DNA from: an uncultured Draconibacterium sp.
Lineage (GTDB): Bacteria; Bacteroidota; Bacteroidia; Bacteroidales; Prolixibacteraceae
Assembly (NCBI RefSeq): GCF_913060805.1
Contig: NZ_CAJXTC010000011.1
Location: 62,001 to 126,000 of the forward strand
Length of the DNA: 64,000 nt
Direction: 5' to 3'
Shown: positions 24,690-34,302 of the stretch, piece by piece
Layout: each line of letters begins with the position of its first letter
Numbering within the stretch: position 1 is the first letter of the stretch
Program-made: the position numbers and the translations under genes
The notes under the pieces: model-generated
The model's input: only the letters and a program-made list of their open reading frames with translations
What the model was told of the DNA's origin: nothing
The model's database searches: none

Positions 24690-25550
24690 ATGAAACAGCA
24701 GCTAAAAATAATATACGAATTGGGTAAGGTGCGAATCTCGCTGCCAATAGCTTTATCGGCACTAACCGGTTATGTGCTTTTTACGCATAATGTTGATGCA
24801 CAGGGTTGGTTGTTGTTGCTGGGGGTATTTTTTATGGCTTGCAGTTCGAGTGTTCTTAACCACTGGCAAGAGCGCGACGTGGATGCACAAATGCCACGTA
24901 CCAAAGATCGCCCGTTACCAAGCGGAAGAATCAGCCCCAAAAATGCATTGTTGGTGGCCATTGGATTTGCAGTTCTGGGTTCAATCATTCTCCTGTTAAG
25001 CAATCCTCCTATGGCTTTGGCTTTAAGCTGGCTCACGCTTTTCTTCTACAACGGCGTTTATACGTCGCTAAAAAAAGTATCGGCCTTTGCCGTGATTCCC
25101 GGATCAATGGTGGGTGCAATTCCGCCAATGATCGGTTGGGCAGGAGCAGGTGGAAGTCTCACTTCAGAAGTTATTTTAATGGTGGCAGCTTTCTTTTTTA
25201 TCGGGCAAATTCCGCATTTCTGGTTGTTGTTATTGATGTTCGGCGAGCAATACAAACTGGCAAAAATGCCCAGTCTTAACCAGCTTTTTTCCGAACTGCA
25301 AATAAAACGTGTAACCTACACCTGGATTCTTACAACGGTAGCATCGGCATTCCTGGTTATCTTTTTTGTTATCGGCAACAAACTCATCATGTTTTTGCTG
25401 ATGTTTTACATCTTTTACCTGCTTTCATCCCTAACCATGGCGGTATTTCTTCAGGACGAATTTAAAGTGCGCCCGTCCTTCTACAAACTCAACTTCCTCT
25501 ACCTTTTTATGATGATCTTTTTAATTGTTGACAGTTTGGTTCATACATAA
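24690..25550 (+). CDS. ctaB: protoheme IX farnesyltransferase (heme O synthase)
   Basis: The ATG at 24690 (MKQQLKIIYELG) is preferred over an upstream GTG; it gives 286 residues. The UbiA-family protein has about eight helices, the first prenyl-diphosphate motif NHWQERDVDAQMPRTKDRPLP and the conserved GAIPPMIGW. It makes heme O, the precursor of heme A for the caa3 oxidase encoded just upstream. No ctaA (heme A synthase) is in the window. The 293-bp gap holds repeats, so the gene may have its own promoter. Confidence 0.93.
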   Translation: MKQQLKIIYELGKVRISLPIALSALTGYVLFTHNVDAQGWLLLLGVFFMACSSSVLNHWQERDVDAQMPRTKDRPLPSGRISPKNALLVAIGFAVLGSIILLLSNPPMALALSWLTLFFYNGVYTSLKKVSAFAVIPGSMVGAIPPMIGWAGAGGSLTSEVILMVAAFFFIGQIPHFWLLLLMFGEQYKLAKMPSLNQLFSELQIKRVTYTWILTTVASAFLVIFFVIGNKLIMFLLMFYIFYLLSSLTMAVFLQDEFKVRPSFYKLNFLYLFMMIFLIVDSLVHT

Positions 25551-25584
25551 AGTAGTGTAACCCTGCTGTGCAGTTTATTTTAAC

Positions 25585-25592
25585 TACATTTG
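25585..25592 (+). promoter_or_regulatory. predicted -7 promoter element of the DEAD-box helicase gene
   Basis: TACATTTG matches the TAnnTTTG consensus exactly and lies 24 bp before the ATG at 25616. A clear -33 TTTG at the right spacing was not seen. Confidence 0.4.
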
Positions 25593-25615
25593 TAAGCACA
25601 TTTTAAAAGTATTGA

Positions 25616-26869
25616 ATGACGTTTGAAGAACTTGGCATTAATTACGATTTACTGGATGCCATAGAATACATGGGATTTAAAAATGCTACTCCGATTCAGG
25701 AGCAGGCAATTCCCACCATCCTTGAAGGAAACGACCTGATTGCCTGTGCCCAAACAGGAACAGGAAAAACCGCAGCTTTTTTGCTCCCAATTCTTGATTT
25801 AATTGCCGATTTACCCGGTGGAGAAACCTCAACGCTGATTATTGTGCCAACACGTGAGCTGGCCATGCAAATCGATCAGCAGGTGCAGGGAATCGGTTAT
25901 ACCATGGGCATCCATTCCATTGCATTATATGGCGGTGGCGATGGCGACGAATGGGGACAACAAAAACGGGCATTGACCAAAGGAGCCGATATTATTATTG
26001 CCACTCCCGGAAAATTGATCTCGCACCTGAATTTGGGATACGTAAAATTTGACAAGATCGAGTTTTTGATCCTTGATGAGGCCGACCGGATGCTCGACAT
26101 CGGTTTTTACGAAGACATTACAAAGATTATTTCATATCTGCCAAAAGAGCGTCAAACACTGATGTTCAGTGCAACTATGGCTCCAAAAATACGGAAGCTT
26201 GCTTCGGAGATTCTTAATAAGCCCAAAGAGATAAATATTGCCATGTCGAAACCGGCAGAAGGTGTTTTGCAAGCTGCCTACCTTACTTACGATAAACAAA
26301 AAAACGACCTGGTAGCACATCTTATTTCTGAAAATCCGGATTATAGCAGTGTTATAATTTTCTGTTCTACCAAACGAGTAACCAACGAACTGGCCCGGAA
26401 ATTAAAAAAGCTTGGTTTTCAGGCTGAAGCTATTTCGTCGGATCTGGAGCAACGCGAACGCGAAAATGTGCTGAACGGATTTCGCTCGCGGCGTATTCGT
26501 ATTTTGGTGGCGACCGATGTAATGAGCCGCGGTATCGATATTAAAGACATTAACCTGGTGATCAATTATGATGTGCCGGGCGATGCTGAAGATTATGTGC
26601 ACCGCGTTGGAAGAACTGCGCGTGCCGACTCAACAGGTGTGGCACTTACGCTGGTGAATGAAGACGATATGTACAAATTTCACCGCATTGAAGAACTGAT
26701 CGAGCGCGAGGTCTTTAAAATTCCACTGCCCGAACAATTTGGCGAAGGCCCGGCATGGCGAACTCCTTCGAAAGGGAAAAAGCACAAACACGGCAAATTT
26801 CATAAATACAAAAAAGGAAACAGCCAGCACAAACACCGTCAGTCGTACCAGAAAAAAAAGAAACAATGA
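25616..26869 (+). CDS. DEAD-box ATP-dependent RNA helicase
   Basis: The 417-residue protein carries the complete set of DEAD-box motifs: Q motif (about 22-29), AQTGTGKT (45-52), PTREL (78-82), DEAD (154-157), SAT (185-187) and HRVGRTAR near 330. A strongly basic His/Lys-rich tail (about 385-417) probably binds RNA. It belongs to the RhlE/RhlB-like group that remodels structured RNA or ribosome precursors; the exact subfamily is not settled. The stop codon overlaps the next ATG by four bases. Confidence 0.94.
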   Translation: MTFEELGINYDLLDAIEYMGFKNATPIQEQAIPTILEGNDLIACAQTGTGKTAAFLLPILDLIADLPGGETSTLIIVPTRELAMQIDQQVQGIGYTMGIHSIALYGGGDGDEWGQQKRALTKGADIIIATPGKLISHLNLGYVKFDKIEFLILDEADRMLDIGFYEDITKIISYLPKERQTLMFSATMAPKIRKLASEILNKPKEINIAMSKPAEGVLQAAYLTYDKQKNDLVAHLISENPDYSSVIIFCSTKRVTNELARKLKKLGFQAEAISSDLEQRERENVLNGFRSRRIRILVATDVMSRGIDIKDINLVINYDVPGDAEDYVHRVGRTARADSTGVALTLVNEDDMYKFHRIEELIEREVFKIPLPEQFGEGPAWRTPSKGKKHKHGKFHKYKKGNSQHKHRQSYQKKKKQ

Positions 26870-27393
26870 ATTGGAAAGGATTAGCCACTTTCATTTTAGT
26901 TGTAGCCTCATTTAGCTTGTTTGCACAGGAAAATCCTTTGAGTCGTTTCGAAACTATTATTGGTCACTGGGAAGGAACCGGCGAAGGTTTTGGCAATGCT
27001 AAATCAAAAATTACAGCCGATTATTCGTGGCTGATGAATAAACAATACATTGAAGTAAAACACCATTCGGAGTTTGAGCCAACAGCACAAAACGCCGAAG
27101 GAGAAGTACACGACGACAAAGGAATTATCAGTTTCGACAGTGCACGAAAAGTGGTGCTATTCCGTCAATATCACAACGAAGGTTATTTTACCGAATATGC
27201 TTTGAATGATTCCATTTCAACACCTGAACAGCTGGTGTTTGAAACTGAACGAATTGAAAATTTTGTTCCGGGAGGCCGGGCACGTTTCACCATAAATATC
27301 TTGGGTGAAAACGAAATTGAAACGGTTTTCGATGTAGGTTTCCCCGAGCGTGAAATGGCCTGTTTTGGTACCAACCGATTGAAAAAGAAATAA
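26866..27393 (+). CDS. secreted lipocalin-like (DUF1579-like) protein
   Basis: This 175-residue protein has a signal peptide (about 1-20, ending SLFAQ) and a small beta-rich domain that starts with FETIIGHWEGTGEG and has a later FGTNRL end. The pattern suggests a ten-stranded barrel similar to DUF1579 or the heme-binding THAP4-like fold; that is a loose resemblance only. It overlaps the helicase gene by four bases and is probably cotranscribed. Its function is unknown. Confidence 0.7.
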   Translation: MNWKGLATFILVVASFSLFAQENPLSRFETIIGHWEGTGEGFGNAKSKITADYSWLMNKQYIEVKHHSEFEPTAQNAEGEVHDDKGIISFDSARKVVLFRQYHNEGYFTEYALNDSISTPEQLVFETERIENFVPGGRARFTINILGENEIETVFDVGFPEREMACFGTNRLKKK

Positions 27394-27475
27394 AAGTTTT
27401 GAACGCAGATAACGCTGGTTTAGCTAATTGTCGCTGAAAAGATGAGTTTAAACACAAAGACGCTAAGACACGAAG

Positions 27476-27502
27476 TTTTTTGAACCACATAGGCACATAG
27501 GG
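27476..27502. repeat. inverted copy of the CTATGTGCC...GTGGTTCAAA repeat
   Basis: TTTTTGAACCACATAGGCAC followed by ATAGGGA is nearly the exact reverse complement of 24634-24661. It sits between two convergent genes, beside an A/C-rich AACACAAAGACGCTAAGACA stretch. Confidence 0.5.
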
Positions 27503-27603
27503 AACAATAGAACAATTTCTATTTCTCAAAGTCTCAGTGCTTGTAGTCTCGGTTCACCCAGTCCTTCTGCAATCAAAAATCTTTAATCATTAAGAAAAAG
27601 CAA

Positions 27604-27638
27604 TAAAAAAATCCACCGGCTTTCACCGGCGGATTCTT
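27604..27638 (-). terminator. rho-independent terminator, probably bidirectional
   Basis: AATCCACCGG and CCGGCGGATT pair around a CTTTCA loop with one mismatch. On the minus strand the stem is followed by seven T residues, and it lies about 20 nt past the stop of the spondin-domain gene (27660). It may also stop transcripts from the plus-strand genes. Confidence 0.8.
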
Positions 27639-27659
27639 TGCTCACATTTTCCCTTGCTC

Positions 27660-28871
27660 TTATTTAGTTTTACGAATTGTTACCTTAATAATTTTATCTA
27701 CGTCAGGATACATAAAACCGTCGTCAAGTAAACGAACTACGCCGCCTTCATCTTCATCCATCGATTTTGTTCCCGGGTATTCATTCACTTCTGTTCCTGC
27801 ATCCCACAACATCACCTTATCGGTAATGTCCTGATCTGCGTTCCCGAAATTCAGTTTAATTCCACTGTCGCCAAAGGCAAAGAAAATGTCATTCGAATTA
27901 CCCAACATACTGGCAATACTCAGGTATTGATTTGGTTTTGCATCGATGCTAAATGTCAGTTTATCTCCAGGGAAAAGTGGACCAGTTCCTGCTGCGCCGG
28001 AGTTGTACATTGTGCTCAAACTACCGGCTAACTCACTCGGATCTCCGGTTTCAGCCAGCAACTCCAATCCTTCTCCGCGGTCCGGTGTGTTATTCGTGAA
28101 AATTGGCATTTCATCTTTTTCATGTACTGCCCAAAATACCGGTGCCACAGGCGAAACATAACCGCTATGCATTTCCAGGTATTCTCCCAGCGGACCTGCA
28201 TTTCCGGTTTCTGCCAAAGCTTCCAAACCCATTCCGTAATCCAGTTCTCCTTCCATAAATATCGGGTGCTGATCCATTGAATGAACCACCCAAGCAACCG
28301 GAGATAGTGGTGTTGCCGATCCCGGAAGGACATTAATCGTTAGTGTAAACATACTTTCACCTGTGTAATCAAGCAGTACCTGAATATTTTCTTCGGTGGT
28401 TGAGACCATGCCAATCGGATTACTTTCCTCTTCGTCGGTAGTCGATCCGTCAACCTCGGTTCCGGCATCCCATAAATAGACCATACTGGTAATATCGCCT
28501 TCCAGTGCCGATCCTCCGGGGAATAGTTCAATACCGTCATCGCCCGGTGAATAAAACCAGTCGTTTGATGCGCCGTACATCGATGCAAATGATAATTTGT
28601 GACTTGGTCCGGCATGAAAATGAACCGTAATTGTTTCGCCGGGATGTGCCGGAGGAGTGGCGTCGCCGCCGGTTACGCCAAATTCAGCGCCTGCTTCAAA
28701 GTAGTGGTAGGGTACTGATACGTTTTCAACCGTTATCGTGTACATTTTTGCCGGAACCACATCGGGCAAAGCTCCACTTTTTGTTTCCGGTTCCATCATT
28801 TCGTCTTTCTCGCAACTTGTAAAAAGGATTACTGCCAAAGCTGCTGCCATTGTAAATCGTAATGCTTTCAT
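27660..28871 (-). CDS. spondin-domain lipoprotein with duplicated domain
   Basis: The 403-residue protein begins with a lipoprotein signal (LFTSCEKDE, lipidated Cys20). It contains two spondin-N-like domains (about 45-190 and 200-400). Each ends with a module around a DAGTEV motif (VYLWDAGTEVDG and VMLWDAGTEVNE), and each has an SFASM/SIASM followed by a GASNDWF/GNSNDIF segment. A shorter internal duplication repeats PVAWVVHSMDQHPIF and PVFWAVHEKDEMPIF. Spondin-N proteins are common surface lipoproteins in marine bacteria; the ligand is unknown. Confidence 0.85.
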   Translation of the reverse strand: MKALRFTMAAALAVILFTSCEKDEMMEPETKSGALPDVVPAKMYTITVENVSVPYHYFEAGAEFGVTGGDATPPAHPGETITVHFHAGPSHKLSFASMYGASNDWFYSPGDDGIELFPGGSALEGDITSMVYLWDAGTEVDGSTTDEEESNPIGMVSTTEENIQVLLDYTGESMFTLTINVLPGSATPLSPVAWVVHSMDQHPIFMEGELDYGMGLEALAETGNAGPLGEYLEMHSGYVSPVAPVFWAVHEKDEMPIFTNNTPDRGEGLELLAETGDPSELAGSLSTMYNSGAAGTGPLFPGDKLTFSIDAKPNQYLSIASMLGNSNDIFFAFGDSGIKLNFGNADQDITDKVMLWDAGTEVNEYPGTKSMDEDEGGVVRLLDDGFMYPDVDKIIKVTIRKTK

Positions 28872-29010
28872 TTTTTTTAGATTTTAATGTTAACTCACAT
28901 CAAAATTCCGAAGAAAGTATCACAGCAAGGTCACAAGGATTTCAAGCTTTTATAAACTTTTTTCAGGGGACTGAAAGATGTCGTTTTCGTTATTTGTAAA
29001 TCCTGCAGTA

Positions 29011-29081
29011 CGTCATGCTGAACTTGTTTCAGCATCTTAGTATTAGATTGAAAAGACCCTGCAAACTAGTTCAGGGTGACG
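29011..29081. repeat. REP-like inverted repeat, type 2
   Basis: CGTCATGCTGAACT and AGTTCAGGGTGACG match as reverse complements at 12 of 14 positions, around a second small dyad (GCTGAActtgtTTCAGC). It is of the same family as 46350-46434. It lies between the histidine kinase gene end and the spondin gene start. Confidence 0.7.
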
Positions 29082-29114
29082 TTCTTATTGATTTCAGTTG
29101 AATAAAATTAAGTC

Positions 29115-30584
29115 TTATGCCGAAAACGCTTTAGGCAGATCGAAGATAAATTTTGCACCTTTTCCATACTGGCTTTGCACGCGGATGTTTGAATGGTGCA
29201 GATCGATGATCTTTTTTACGATGGCCAATCCAAGGCCGGTGCTGTGCTCATGATTACCTCCTTTAAAGTAACGCTGAAATACGTTCGGCAGATCTTCCTG
29301 CTTAATTCCCGGCCCGGAATCTATGACGCGAACTTCCACTTTTTCAGGTTCTTTGGTGTCAATTTCTATTTTAACACTGTCGCCTTCGCGACAGAATTTC
29401 ATGGCATTATCGATCAGGTTTTGCAAAACCCGGTTGATCAGCGAAATATCAGCCTCCACAACCGGAACATTTTTGGCAATAACTGTATCGATATTAATGC
29501 CTTTCTTTTGCGAAAGGATGCGATACTTATTTACGATGTCGTACACCAGTTCGGAAATAGAAAATGGCTCGGTGTGCAGTTCGATCTGATTGGTTTCCAG
29601 TTTCGATAATTCGAACAATTCTTCCACCAGCCGTTGCAAACGGCCACAACTTTTGAAAATAATCTGAAGGTATTTATTCCGTTCTTCATTCGAAATATTG
29701 TCCTGTTTTAGTATCAGTGTTTCGGCATATCCCTGTATAGAGGCCACCGGCGTGCGCAAATCGTGCGAAACATTGCTGATCAATTCCCGGCGAAGATTAT
29801 CAACGCCTTCCAGTTCGCGGATGTTTTGCTCAATGGTGTCGGCCATCTGGTTAAAAACCAATGCAATCCGATCTAACTCCCCTTCACTTGAAACCGCAAT
29901 TCTCGATGCTAGATTACCTTTTCTGAATTCCTGAATTCCCTCGATAATCGGGTTTAGTTTTTTGGTAATAAACCAAATGGCAAGCAAACCCACCAGCGCC
30001 GAAATGATGAGGATAATAATAACCGAGCGGATGGACAATCCCAGTATATAACTGCCGATTACGGTTTGCGCGGCAGAAACATATTTTTGGCTGGCCAGAA
30101 CAATATAAATGTATCCTTTCAGTTCTCCGCCTTCGGTAATTGTGGCTGCCGAGAATGTTTTAAACTCGCCCGGATTACGAGGGTCGTCGCCGTAAATAAT
30201 GCTGTGATCCGGGTCGGCAATAAATTCCCTAATCGGTTCCAGGTTAACACTTTCAAGTTTAACCACTTTTTCAGGCGCTACGTAATTCAGGATCTTTCCG
30301 TCGGGATCGAGCAAATACACTTCAACGATGGGATTGATTACCATCATCGAGTGCATCAGGTCGGCAATAGCTTCGTCGCTGGCAATTTCGTCCTTCATCA
30401 GCGGTTGAATAGTTTCAACGGTACTGGTAGCCAGTTCGCGGTTTAAGCGCTGGTTAACCTCCACCGAATATTTGGCCGACGATTGAACCGAAATATACAG
30501 CGCAATGGCCGTAAACATAAAAAGCACCAGCAAAAATATGGCTGACACCTGCAGGTATAATCGGTTAAATATTTTAGTCTTCAT
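29115..30584 (-). CDS. two-component sensor histidine kinase
   Basis: This 489-residue kinase has a first helix (about 11-33), an extracytoplasmic sensor domain (about 34-180) with a PAS/Cache-like look, a second helix (about 183-207), a HAMP domain, a HisKA domain with phospho-acceptor His274 in SHDLRTP, and an ATPase domain with NLIDNAMKF, DSGPGI and GLGLAI. It follows its response regulator gene by 12 bp and should phosphorylate it. The signal is unknown. Confidence 0.95.
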   Translation of the reverse strand: MKTKIFNRLYLQVSAIFLLVLFMFTAIALYISVQSSAKYSVEVNQRLNRELATSTVETIQPLMKDEIASDEAIADLMHSMMVINPIVEVYLLDPDGKILNYVAPEKVVKLESVNLEPIREFIADPDHSIIYGDDPRNPGEFKTFSAATITEGGELKGYIYIVLASQKYVSAAQTVIGSYILGLSIRSVIIILIISALVGLLAIWFITKKLNPIIEGIQEFRKGNLASRIAVSSEGELDRIALVFNQMADTIEQNIRELEGVDNLRRELISNVSHDLRTPVASIQGYAETLILKQDNISNEERNKYLQIIFKSCGRLQRLVEELFELSKLETNQIELHTEPFSISELVYDIVNKYRILSQKKGINIDTVIAKNVPVVEADISLINRVLQNLIDNAMKFCREGDSVKIEIDTKEPEKVEVRVIDSGPGIKQEDLPNVFQRYFKGGNHEHSTGLGLAIVKKIIDLHHSNIRVQSQYGKGAKFIFDLPKAFSA

Positions 30585-30596
30585 CTTTTTTTGCTT

Positions 30597-31292
30597 TTAG
30601 TTTTCTCTGAATTTGTATCCAACTCCCCAGGTGGTAAGAATGTATTGCGGCTCGTTCATGTTCGTCTCGATTTTCGAGCGCAAACGGTTAATATGTGAGT
30701 TTACGGTGTGCTCAAATCCTTCGAATTCGTAGCCCCAAATTTGGTTGAGCAGTTGCATTCGGCTGTAGGTTCTTCCGGGGTGCGACGCGAGGTAAATCAG
30801 CAGGTCAAATTCTTTTGGCGAAAGCTCAATCCGGTTCCCGTTTAATTCAACAATGCGCATTCCCACATTAATGTACAGATCATCGAAACGTATTTCTTTT
30901 TCTTCTGTTTCACTCCCTTTCTGTGCTGAATCATATCGTCGGAGAACGGCTTTAATTCGTGCCAGAAGTTCCCGAATTCCAAATGGTTTCGAAATGTAAT
31001 CGTCTGCACCCATTTCAAGGCCGAGCACTTTATCAATCTCTTCCGATTTGGAAGTCAGCATTAATATCGGTGTATTAACCTTTTCCATTCGTAGACGCTT
31101 GCAAATTTCAAAGCCGTCCATTAACGGAAGTCGAAGATCAAGCAAAATAAAGCGGTAGGGGTTGTTCAGCGCTTTCATTAAACCGTCTTTTCCGTCGAAA
31201 GCTTTGTCAACTTCCAAATCCATATCGGCCAGGTGAATGGCTACCAATTCGGAAATATCCTTGTCGTCTTCAATGATCAATGCTTTTTCCAT
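30597..31292 (-). CDS. OmpR/PhoB-family response regulator
   Basis: This 231-residue regulator has a receiver domain with acidic pocket Asp9/Asp10 and phospho-acceptor Asp52 (LLDLRLP), and a C-terminal winged-helix DNA-binding domain (about 130-230) with the usual ELSPKEFDLLIYLA and GVGYKFREN. It is cotranscribed with the kinase gene 12 bp downstream. Its targets are unknown. Confidence 0.95.
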   Translation of the reverse strand: MEKALIIEDDKDISELVAIHLADMDLEVDKAFDGKDGLMKALNNPYRFILLDLRLPLMDGFEICKRLRMEKVNTPILMLTSKSEEIDKVLGLEMGADDYISKPFGIRELLARIKAVLRRYDSAQKGSETEEKEIRFDDLYINVGMRIVELNGNRIELSPKEFDLLIYLASHPGRTYSRMQLLNQIWGYEFEGFEHTVNSHINRLRSKIETNMNEPQYILTTWGVGYKFREN

Positions 31293-31565
31293 GCTGTTGT
31301 TTTCTTTGTTGAACAGGCGAAAGGTAGTTTGGGTTTATCACAGAAGTATCACAAAAGGATATAAATTCAGCAATAACAGAGAATTACAGTAAAGTTTGAG
31401 AGAGGTTATACTAGTTGTAAAGACGCGGAGTTTATATTTCGATAAAGAACCATAAAGGGAATTTGCAGGCTAAATATGATCGTTCCAATCGATTCACTTC
31501 ACTAATCTTTCACCATTTTTAATGATAGTATTTAGTAACTTAGTATGGATTTTTAATTTGAATCG

Positions 31566-31898
31566 ATGCAAAGAATAAATCGTAAACAATGGAAAATACT
31601 AACATTTGCGGGCTTTCTCTGTATACTAATTCCCTTTTCAATTTATAGTTTATGGATATATGTTTTTAAATCGGGAGTTCCTCCGGCAGATCGGATAATT
31701 GTTTTTAAAGATTATTTTCCACTGTTTCTTCAAGTGGAGTCCCGGATAACAATCCTAAGTATTATTTTATGTATTATCGCCATTATCATAAGTTGTATTA
31801 GTCTTGTATTCTTGAGAAGAATATGGAGGTTAGCGAATATTATGATATTGATGATTAGTTGCCTGTTGCTGATGTTGAATCTGTTTTCATTGCTGTAA
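31566..31898 (+). CDS. small hypothetical membrane protein
   Basis: This 110-residue protein has three clear hydrophobic segments (about 14-33, 60-80 and 88-109) and no recognisable motif. An ATG with a plausible AT-rich leader and AAGAATA spacing supports it. It stands alone between the response regulator and mnmA genes, with 273 bp of featureless AT-rich DNA before it. Function unknown. Confidence 0.6.
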   Translation: MQRINRKQWKILTFAGFLCILIPFSIYSLWIYVFKSGVPPADRIIVFKDYFPLFLQVESRITILSIILCIIAIIISCISLVFLRRIWRLANIMILMISCLLLMLNLFSLL

Positions 31899-31938
31899 GC
31901 CTGTTTTTCTCATCATTTATCCTTATCCTTTCTTTTCC

Positions 31939-31969
31939 TTTGCCCTTTCGGCTTTTCATTGTATTTTTG
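31939..31969 (+). promoter_or_regulatory. predicted mnmA promoter
   Basis: TTTG at 31939-31942 and TATTTTTG at 31962-31969, 19 nt apart, match the Bacteroidota -33/-7 consensus exactly. The ATG follows 19 bp after the -7 element. Confidence 0.65.
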
Positions 31970-31988
31970 CCGCCCTAAAAATGTATAA

Positions 31989-33167
31989 ATGAGCAGGGTA
32001 GTAGTAGGACTTTCCGGAGGTGTTGATTCGAGTGTGGCGGCCTGGCTGTTAAAGGAGCAGGGGCATGAGGTAATCGGGTTGTTTATGATTAACTACCGCG
32101 AACGCGAAGGTGTGCTTACCAGTTCGTGTACGTGGGAAGAAGATTCGCTGATTGCCAAAATGGTGGCCAAAAAACTTGATATCCCGTTTCATATTGTCGA
32201 TTTAAGCAAGGACTATAAACAACGTGTGATTGATTATATGTTTGCCGAATACCAGGCCGGGCGTACGCCAAATCCGGATGTGCTGTGTAACCGCGAAATT
32301 AAATTCGACACTTTTATGGAAGAAGCCCTGAAGTTTGATGCTGATTTTGTGGCAACTGGTCATTACTGCCGTAAATCGGAAGTAGAAGTGGATGGGGAAA
32401 CCATTCATCAGCTTTTAGCCGGAAAAGATCCGAACAAAGATCAGAGCTATTTTTTGTGTCAGCTGAACCAAAAACAGCTTTCTAAATCAATGTTCCCGGT
32501 TGGTGAGTTGTTGAAACCTGAGGTGCGCGAAATTGCACGTAAGCAGAATCTGCCAACCGCCGAGCGTAAAGATTCGCAGGGAATTTGTTTCGTTGGGAAA
32601 GTCGATCTGCCAACCTTTTTACAGCAGCAATTGGAGCCGAAAGTGGGTAATGTAATCGAGATTTCGGCCAAGTTCATGGAAAAGAAGAAGAATGTTGAGG
32701 TTTCGGAAGAAAACTATAAAAAGCTGTGTTTTCAGTTTCCGTACAAACCGTGGAACGGCGAAGTGATCGGCGAACATCAGGGCGCACATTTTTATACCGT
32801 TGGGCAACGTAAGGGACTGAATATTGGAGGCCGCAAAGAGCCGCTTTTTGTTCTTGGCACCGACGTAAAACGTAACATCATATACGTTGGCGAGGGATTT
32901 GAGCATCCCGGTCTGTTCCGCAAAGGATTGTTTGTTGCCGCAGAAAATATGCACTGGATACGCCCCGACTTAAAAATGGAAGTTGGCGAAAAACGCGACT
33001 TTGATATTCGTATTCGTTACCGTCAGCCATTGGAAAAAGGAACGATTCATATGAAAGAGGATGGTGCCTGGTTTCTGTTCGAAAACGAACAACGGGGAAT
33101 CACATCGGGGCAGTTTGCTGCCTGGTATCTCAATGATGAATTGATCGGCTCGGGGGCGATTGTGTAA
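31989..33167 (+). CDS. mnmA: tRNA-specific 2-thiouridylase
   Basis: This 392-residue enzyme has the PP-loop [10 protein letters not shown] (7-16) and the two catalytic cysteines of MnmA, Cys100 ([10 protein letters not shown]) and Cys200 (SQGICFVGK). It thiolates uridine 34 of Lys, Glu and Gln tRNAs. The C-terminal half contains [10 protein letters not shown], the tRNA-binding region. A consensus promoter lies just upstream; downstream is a repeat-rich gap. Confidence 0.96.
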   Translation: MSRVVVGLSGGVDSSVAAWLLKEQGHEVIGLFMINYREREGVLTSSCTWEEDSLIAKMVAKKLDIPFHIVDLSKDYKQRVIDYMFAEYQAGRTPNPDVLCNREIKFDTFMEEALKFDADFVATGHYCRKSEVEVDGETIHQLLAGKDPNKDQSYFLCQLNQKQLSKSMFPVGELLKPEVREIARKQNLPTAERKDSQGICFVGKVDLPTFLQQQLEPKVGNVIEISAKFMEKKKNVEVSEENYKKLCFQFPYKPWNGEVIGEHQGAHFYTVGQRKGLNIGGRKEPLFVLGTDVKRNIIYVGEGFEHPGLFRKGLFVAAENMHWIRPDLKMEVGEKRDFDIRIRYRQPLEKGTIHMKEDGAWFLFENEQRGITSGQFAAWYLNDELIGSGAIV

Positions 33168-33247
33168 ATTGAAGGATTGACGGACTGATATACTGAAGGG
33201 AATGAATGCTAAAATGCTTTAATGCATAAATGTTTTAATCCAATATC

Positions 33248-33317
33248 AAGCAACGAACATCCAGGATCGCGTATCCAGCATCAAATATCCAGAATCCAGC
33301 ATCCAGTTTTCAACATC
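33248..33317. repeat. cluster of degenerate ATCCAG repeats
   Basis: ATCCAG or close variants recur six to seven times in about 70 bp (CATCCAGG, TATCCAGC, TATCCAGA, ATCCAGC, ATCCAGT, CATCCGG) with uneven spacing. It lies between mnmA and yicC. It is too irregular for a CRISPR array. Confidence 0.6.
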
Positions 33318-33352
33318 CGGAATTCGTTCTGCTGTTTTTACAGACTTTATGC

Positions 33353-33360
33353 TAATTTTG
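33353..33360 (+). promoter_or_regulatory. predicted -7 element of the yicC-gmk-nadD transcript
   Basis: TAATTTTG matches TAnnTTTG exactly, 18 bp before the yicC ATG. A T-rich GTTTTTAC about 15 nt upstream is a weak -33 candidate. Confidence 0.45.
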
Positions 33361-33377
33361 AATAAAATTATTTTCAC

Positions 33378-34253
33378 ATGATAAAATCAATGACCGGCTT
33401 TGGTAAAGCTGAATTCGAGGTAAACAACAAAAAGATTACCATTGAAATTAAATCGCTAAACAGCAAACAAATCGATATTAACACGCGAACTCCCGCCCTG
33501 TATCGCGAAAAAGATATTATAATTCGTAAGGCGATTGCCGAAAAACTGGTACGCGGAAAAGTTGATTTTAACATTTACGTGGAAAACCTGGGCGACGAAA
33601 CCAATTCGAAAATTAACGAGCCCATCCTGAAAGGTTATTACCAGCATCTGAGTGAAATAAGCAAAGAACTTGGGGTGACCGTTGATCAAAGTACATTGCA
33701 GGCGGCCATGCGTTTGCCCGATGTGGTGAAAACCGAATACGAAACACTCGACGAATCAGAGTGGGATACCATTTATGCCAATATTCTTGCGGCACTTAGC
33801 GATATTAACGATTTCCGAGCAACAGAAGGAGAAGCACTGGAAGCGGATATTCTTGGTAATGTTGAGAACATCAGTAAGTTGTTGAAGCAGGTTGAGCCGT
33901 TCGAGAAGCAGCGTATTGAAGCGTTGAAAGTGCGTTTAACAGATAATTTGGAAGCGCTGAAAATGAATGGCAACGTGGATGAAAACCGCTTTGAGCAGGA
34001 ACTGATTTTCTACCTGGAGAAACTGGATATCAACGAGGAGAAAGTTCGTCTGGCTAATCATTGCGAGTATTTCTTCGAAACCGCTAAACAAAACGGAGCA
34101 TCAGGGAAAAAGCTTGGTTTTATTTCGCAGGAAATTGGTCGCGAGATCAACACCATCGGCTCGAAAGCCAACGAAACCAATATCCAGCGTATTGTTGTGC
34201 AAATGAAAGACCATTTGGAGCGCGTTAAAGAGCAACTCCTTAATGTATTATAG
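33378..34253 (+). CDS. yicC: YicC-family endoribonuclease
   Basis: This 291-residue protein opens with MIKSMTGFGKAEFE and ends with a TIGSKANETNIQRIVVQMKDH-like helix, both signatures of the YicC family. Family members are soluble RNases that trim small RNAs. The gene commonly precedes gmk, as here (49 bp gap). Assignment is firm; the target RNAs in this organism are unknown. Confidence 0.95.
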   Translation: MIKSMTGFGKAEFEVNNKKITIEIKSLNSKQIDINTRTPALYREKDIIIRKAIAEKLVRGKVDFNIYVENLGDETNSKINEPILKGYYQHLSEISKELGVTVDQSTLQAAMRLPDVVKTEYETLDESEWDTIYANILAALSDINDFRATEGEALEADILGNVENISKLLKQVEPFEKQRIEALKVRLTDNLEALKMNGNVDENRFEQELIFYLEKLDINEEKVRLANHCEYFFETAKQNGASGKKLGFISQEIGREINTIGSKANETNIQRIVVQMKDHLERVKEQLLNVL

Positions 34254-34302
34254 AATATTTTAAAACTCGTAGCTAGTAGCTCGGGGCTCGCAGCTTAAAA
34301 TC

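Noticed and set aside
33248-33317. ATCCAG cluster as a CRISPR array
   Set aside because: Units are six bases with irregular spacing; there are no long direct repeats, unique spacers or cas genes.
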